From NCBI GenBank assembly GCA_002373535.1, contig DFKL01000140.1:1-7396 (forward strand): a stretch of 7,396 nt of DNA, written 5' to 3'. The translations under genes and the position numbers were made by a program. Of this stretch, positions 5,111 to 7,396 are shown piece by piece; position 1 is the first letter of the stretch, and the number at the start of each line of letters is the position of its first letter. The stretch comes from Prevotellaceae bacterium UBA3646 (GTDB taxonomy: Bacteria; Bacteroidota; Bacteroidia; Bacteroidales; Bacteroidaceae). The notes under the pieces were generated by a model that saw only the letters and a program-made list of their open reading frames with translations, searched no databases and was not told the origin of the DNA.

Positions 5111-6166
5111 ATGACACAGAAACAGGAACGCATGGAATGGCTGGATGCCATGCGCGGCTTTACGATGCTGATGGTCGTTGCATACCACGTAAGCCTGATC
5201 AGTTTCGGCGAGACGCCTAAGACCTCGGCGGCAATGTCGCTGCTCGTGCTGTTCAGGATGCCGCTGTTCTTCTTCGTCAGCGGGTTCGTCGCATACAAGG
5301 CATCCTTTGACTGGAACCTGCAGGACACAGCCAGCCTGCTGTGGAAGAAGATCAGGATACAGATTGTTCCAACGGTCATCTTCCTGATTGCCTACCTCGT
5401 CATACGCCGCGGCAATTTCGGGACAGAGTTTATCAAGGCCGTCGAGAGCCCCTACAAATACGGCTACTGGTTCACCCTGACCCTTCTGTACATGTTTATA
5501 TGCTACTATGCACTCTCGCTCCTTCTCAGGAAGACAAGGCACCAGAATATCGTCTGGATAGTCATCTGGATAGCAAGCATTGCCGTATATGCCACGGCAT
5601 ACATGCCTAAGTATTTCACCTACCCCAGGGACTACTTCTGGAAGGTCAGCAGCCTTATCCAGCTGGTCATATACTTCCAGTTCTTCCTGTGCGGCAACCT
5701 GGCAAGACGCTATTGGACCGGGCTGCAGCGCGTATTTGAGTCCAAGTGGTTCTTCCCCATACTGGCAGTGCTGGCATTTGTCAGCTGTGCCGACATCCTG
5801 CGCTGGCACACCCTGCGCCTCATGTGGACCAACCTGCCACGCACCCTTGCCATGTACACGACCATGATCGTAGTACTGATGTTCTTCCGCCACTACCGGG
5901 ACTCCTTCACCAAGGCCACTGCCGTGGGACGCTGGCTTCAATACGTCGGCACACGCACGCTCGACGTATACCTGCTCCATTACATTTTCCTGCCCGTGAT
6001 GCCGTTCATGGGCGAATGGCTCAACGGCAACAGGCCCAACTTCGTCCTCAGCATTTCATGCTCCGTTGCCGTGGCAGTGGTCGTCATCATCTTCTGCCTT
6101 ATTACCAGCAACATACTTAGAATAAGCCCGCTATACAGCGAGCATCTTTTCGGACGCAAGAAATGA
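5111..6166 (+). CDS. Acyltransferase 3 family integral membrane O-acyltransferase
   Basis: The protein has 351 residues. The family's catalytic R-x10-H signature is intact: R15 (LDAMRGF) and H26 (VAYHVSL). It is followed by FRMPLFFFVSGF at 48-59, the second hallmark. About ten hydrophobic segments extend to the C-terminus, including IQIVPTVIFLIAYLVI, YWFTLTLLYMFICYYALSLL and VAVAVVVIIFCLI. Members such as OafA and WecH transfer acetyl or other short acyl groups from the cytoplasmic side to sugars of cell-surface polysaccharides. The length is normal for the stand-alone transmembrane form, with no fused SGNH domain. The ATG lies just downstream of a strong promoter, and the stop codon overlaps the glycosyltransferase start (ATGA), so the product probably modifies the glycan made by this operon. 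The acceptor sugar cannot be told from sequence. Confidence 0.93.
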   Translation: MTQKQERMEWLDAMRGFTMLMVVAYHVSLISFGETPKTSAAMSLLVLFRMPLFFFVSGFVAYKASFDWNLQDTASLLWKKIRIQIVPTVIFLIAYLVIRRGNFGTEFIKAVESPYKYGYWFTLTLLYMFICYYALSLLLRKTRHQNIVWIVIWIASIAVYATAYMPKYFTYPRDYFWKVSSLIQLVIYFQFFLCGNLARRYWTGLQRVFESKWFFPILAVLAFVSCADILRWHTLRLMWTNLPRTLAMYTTMIVVLMFFRHYRDSFTKATAVGRWLQYVGTRTLDVYLLHYIFLPVMPFMGEWLNGNRPNFVLSISCSVAVAVVVIIFCLITSNILRISPLYSEHLFGRKK

Positions 6167-7038
6167 ACATATCCCTACTCATAGACAAGATCAGGCTTGC
6201 ACTGCTCAAGCGAAGCGGCAAGACACAGGGCGGCAGCCAAAGGAGCTACGACGGGTGGAAGTCCAAGGGACATCTCAAGGAACCGCTTGTCAGCTTCGTC
6301 ATACAGAGCCACGACAAGAGCCTTCAGGTATGCCACATCCTCCCTGCCCTGCGCCGCATGCCGGACAGCGAGATTATCGTCATTGACGACGGTTCGTCCC
6401 TGGAGCACACCACACGCCTTGCCGAGGCGCTGACAGGTACCAACGAGTTTCTGGTGCGCGCCAACGACCTGTACGAGAACATAACCTATGACAAATGCCT
6501 GCGCTTTGCCAACGGACGCTATGTGGCACTTCTGCAGGACGACGACGACATCAGGGACGAGAAATGGGCACTACGCGCCGTAGAGCTCTTCCGCCAACAT
6601 CCCGACATGGCCGTACTGGGAGGATGTGACGGCAGGAAAGTTCACTTCTTTGTCGATGAAACGGACGAAAACAACGTGCATAAGTGCTATCGCAGCGAGG
6701 AGATGAGCCATGGTGATTTCTGCTTTGTCATGAGCGTAAACCGTGCCCCCATGTGGATTAACCACGATCTGTACAAGCAGCACCTGAAACATATCGACTA
6801 CCGGTTTGCTCCGTTCCAGAGCGACGATTACGAACTATGCCTGCGTGCATGGACCGTGGGGCTGAAGGTCGGATGGTACAAGGTACGCTTCCCCAGCCTC
6901 AGCGTCGGTGGCATGCGCCTGTACAACAATGCCTTCACAAAGGAAATGACGGAGCGTAACATGCCGCTGCTGTATGACCTTTATGCAGACAAGGAAACAT
7001 ATATCTTAAACCGCGTTGAGCAAGCCGACGAACAATAG
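6163..7038 (+). CDS. Family 2 glycosyltransferase (GT-A fold)
   Basis: The protein has 291 residues. After a 40-residue basic leader comes the GT2 core: LVSFVIQSH at 42-50 (first strand), IIVIDDGSS at 71-79 (nucleotide-sugar binding), then LLQDDDDI at 123-130, the DxD-type metal and nucleotide-diphosphate site. QSDDYELCLR at 219-228 is in the position of the catalytic-base 'ED' motif. No transmembrane segment is evident, so it should act at the cytoplasmic face of the inner membrane and add one sugar to a lipid-linked glycan. Its ATG overlaps the acyltransferase stop by 4 nt (ATGA), and its 3' end overlaps the next gene, indicating tight translational coupling. The donor sugar is unknown. Confidence 0.93.
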   Translation: MNISLLIDKIRLALLKRSGKTQGGSQRSYDGWKSKGHLKEPLVSFVIQSHDKSLQVCHILPALRRMPDSEIIVIDDGSSLEHTTRLAEALTGTNEFLVRANDLYENITYDKCLRFANGRYVALLQDDDDIRDEKWALRAVELFRQHPDMAVLGGCDGRKVHFFVDETDENNVHKCYRSEEMSHGDFCFVMSVNRAPMWINHDLYKQHLKHIDYRFAPFQSDDYELCLRAWTVGLKVGWYKVRFPSLSVGGMRLYNNAFTKEMTERNMPLLYDLYADKETYILNRVEQADEQ

Positions 7039-7396
7039 TCTCAGGGACAAGGCCGCCAAAGGCTTCCTGTGGGGAGCGCTTAACAACGGAGCCATGCAGG
7101 TGCTGAATGCCGTATTCGGCATAATCCTTGCCCGTAAGCTTACCCAGGACGACTATGGCCTTGTGGGTATGCTTACCGTATTCACCGCTATTGCAGGCTC
7201 ACTGCAGGACAGCGGCTTCGTCACCGCCCTGGTAAACCGCAAGAATGCCACGCATGCCGACTTCAACGCCGTCTTCTGGTTCAATATTGCGGTCAGCACA
7301 TGTCTGTACGCCCTGTTCTTCATTTGTGCGCCGTTTGTATCAGCCTTCTACGACGAACCGTTGCTTACCTCGCTGTTCCGCTACTACAGCCTTGCC
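7016..7396 (+). CDS. Partial polysaccharide flippase (Wzx/WzxC-like, MOP superfamily)
   Basis: 127 residues are present before the right edge. The N-terminus after the TTG at 7016 reads SKPTNNSLRDKAAKGFLWGA, followed by MQVLNAVFGIILARKLTQDDYGLVGMLTVF and ALVNRKNATHADFNAVFWFN, the typical first three to four helices of lipopolysaccharide/O-antigen exporters (short basic cytoplasmic N-terminus, W-G-A-L-N-N-G helix 1, 'ARxLxxxDYGL' loop). The frame is closed by TAA at 7007-7009 and no ATG or GTG lies between that stop and the conserved part, so TTG at 7016 is the only reasonable start. It overlaps the glycosyltransferase by 23 nt. The protein should flip the lipid-linked oligosaccharide across the inner membrane. 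A start-codon sequencing error cannot be excluded. Confidence 0.88.
   Translation, partial: MSKPTNNSLRDKAAKGFLWGALNNGAMQVLNAVFGIILARKLTQDDYGLVGMLTVFTAIAGSLQDSGFVTALVNRKNATHADFNAVFWFNIAVSTCLYALFFICAPFVSAFYDEPLLTSLFRYYSLA

Noticed and set aside
5033..5980. Minus-strand 315-codon open frame opposite the acyltransferase gene
   Set aside because: The plus strand has clear acyltransferase motifs; the reverse product is a compositionally odd shadow with no recognisable domain.

Overview
The window looks like a chromosomal segment from a Bacteroidales bacterium, probably Prevotella or a close relative. The evidence is promoters with the Bacteroidetes -7 element TAnnTTTG, little Shine-Dalgarno sequence, a BspA-type 23-residue leucine-rich repeat protein, a lipoprotein, secreted proteins with the short C-terminal 'GRRL / YIxxGKK' elements common in this order, and GC-rich genes separated by AT-rich gaps. 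No rRNA, tRNA, CRISPR array or insertion sequence was seen.

Layout. Positions 1-499 (minus strand) hold a small XRE/Cro-type regulator whose 3' end overlaps a second gene that runs off the left edge. That second gene is absent from the supplied reading-frame calls and was found by translating the reverse strand. Its residue pattern is reminiscent of DUF1819/BrxA, the small first gene of BREX phage-defence operons, so the left edge may be the start of a defence operon reading leftward. A perfect 8+1+8 palindrome just upstream of the regulator is a good autoregulatory operator candidate. Positions 500-829 are an AT-rich gap with a Bacteroidetes-type -7 box but no start codon attached to a gene. 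Positions 830-1648 are a 5'-truncated BspA-like LRR gene (no signal peptide, no ATG), followed by a hairpin and an intrinsic terminator.

Positions 1916-2752 encode a secreted or outer-membrane beta-barrel-like protein ending in Phe. It converges on a small lipoprotein gene (2851-3249, minus strand), and a strong 15-bp terminator hairpin lies between them. A 310-bp divergent intergenic region then leads to a 445-residue secreted multidomain protein (3560-4897) with its own terminator.

From 5048 a near-ideal promoter (TTTG, 20 nt, TACTTTTG) opens a surface-polysaccharide operon. It contains a membrane acyltransferase (acyltransferase 3 family), a GT2 glycosyltransferase joined to it by an ATGA overlap, and a Wzx/MOP-type flippase that overlaps the glycosyltransferase, appears to start at TTG, and continues past the right edge. 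Together these would build, acylate and export a polysaccharide or lipid-linked oligosaccharide. The most interesting features are the possible defence-operon edge with its operator, the decapitated LRR gene beside it, and the two opposite orders of the same C-terminal elements in the two secreted proteins.
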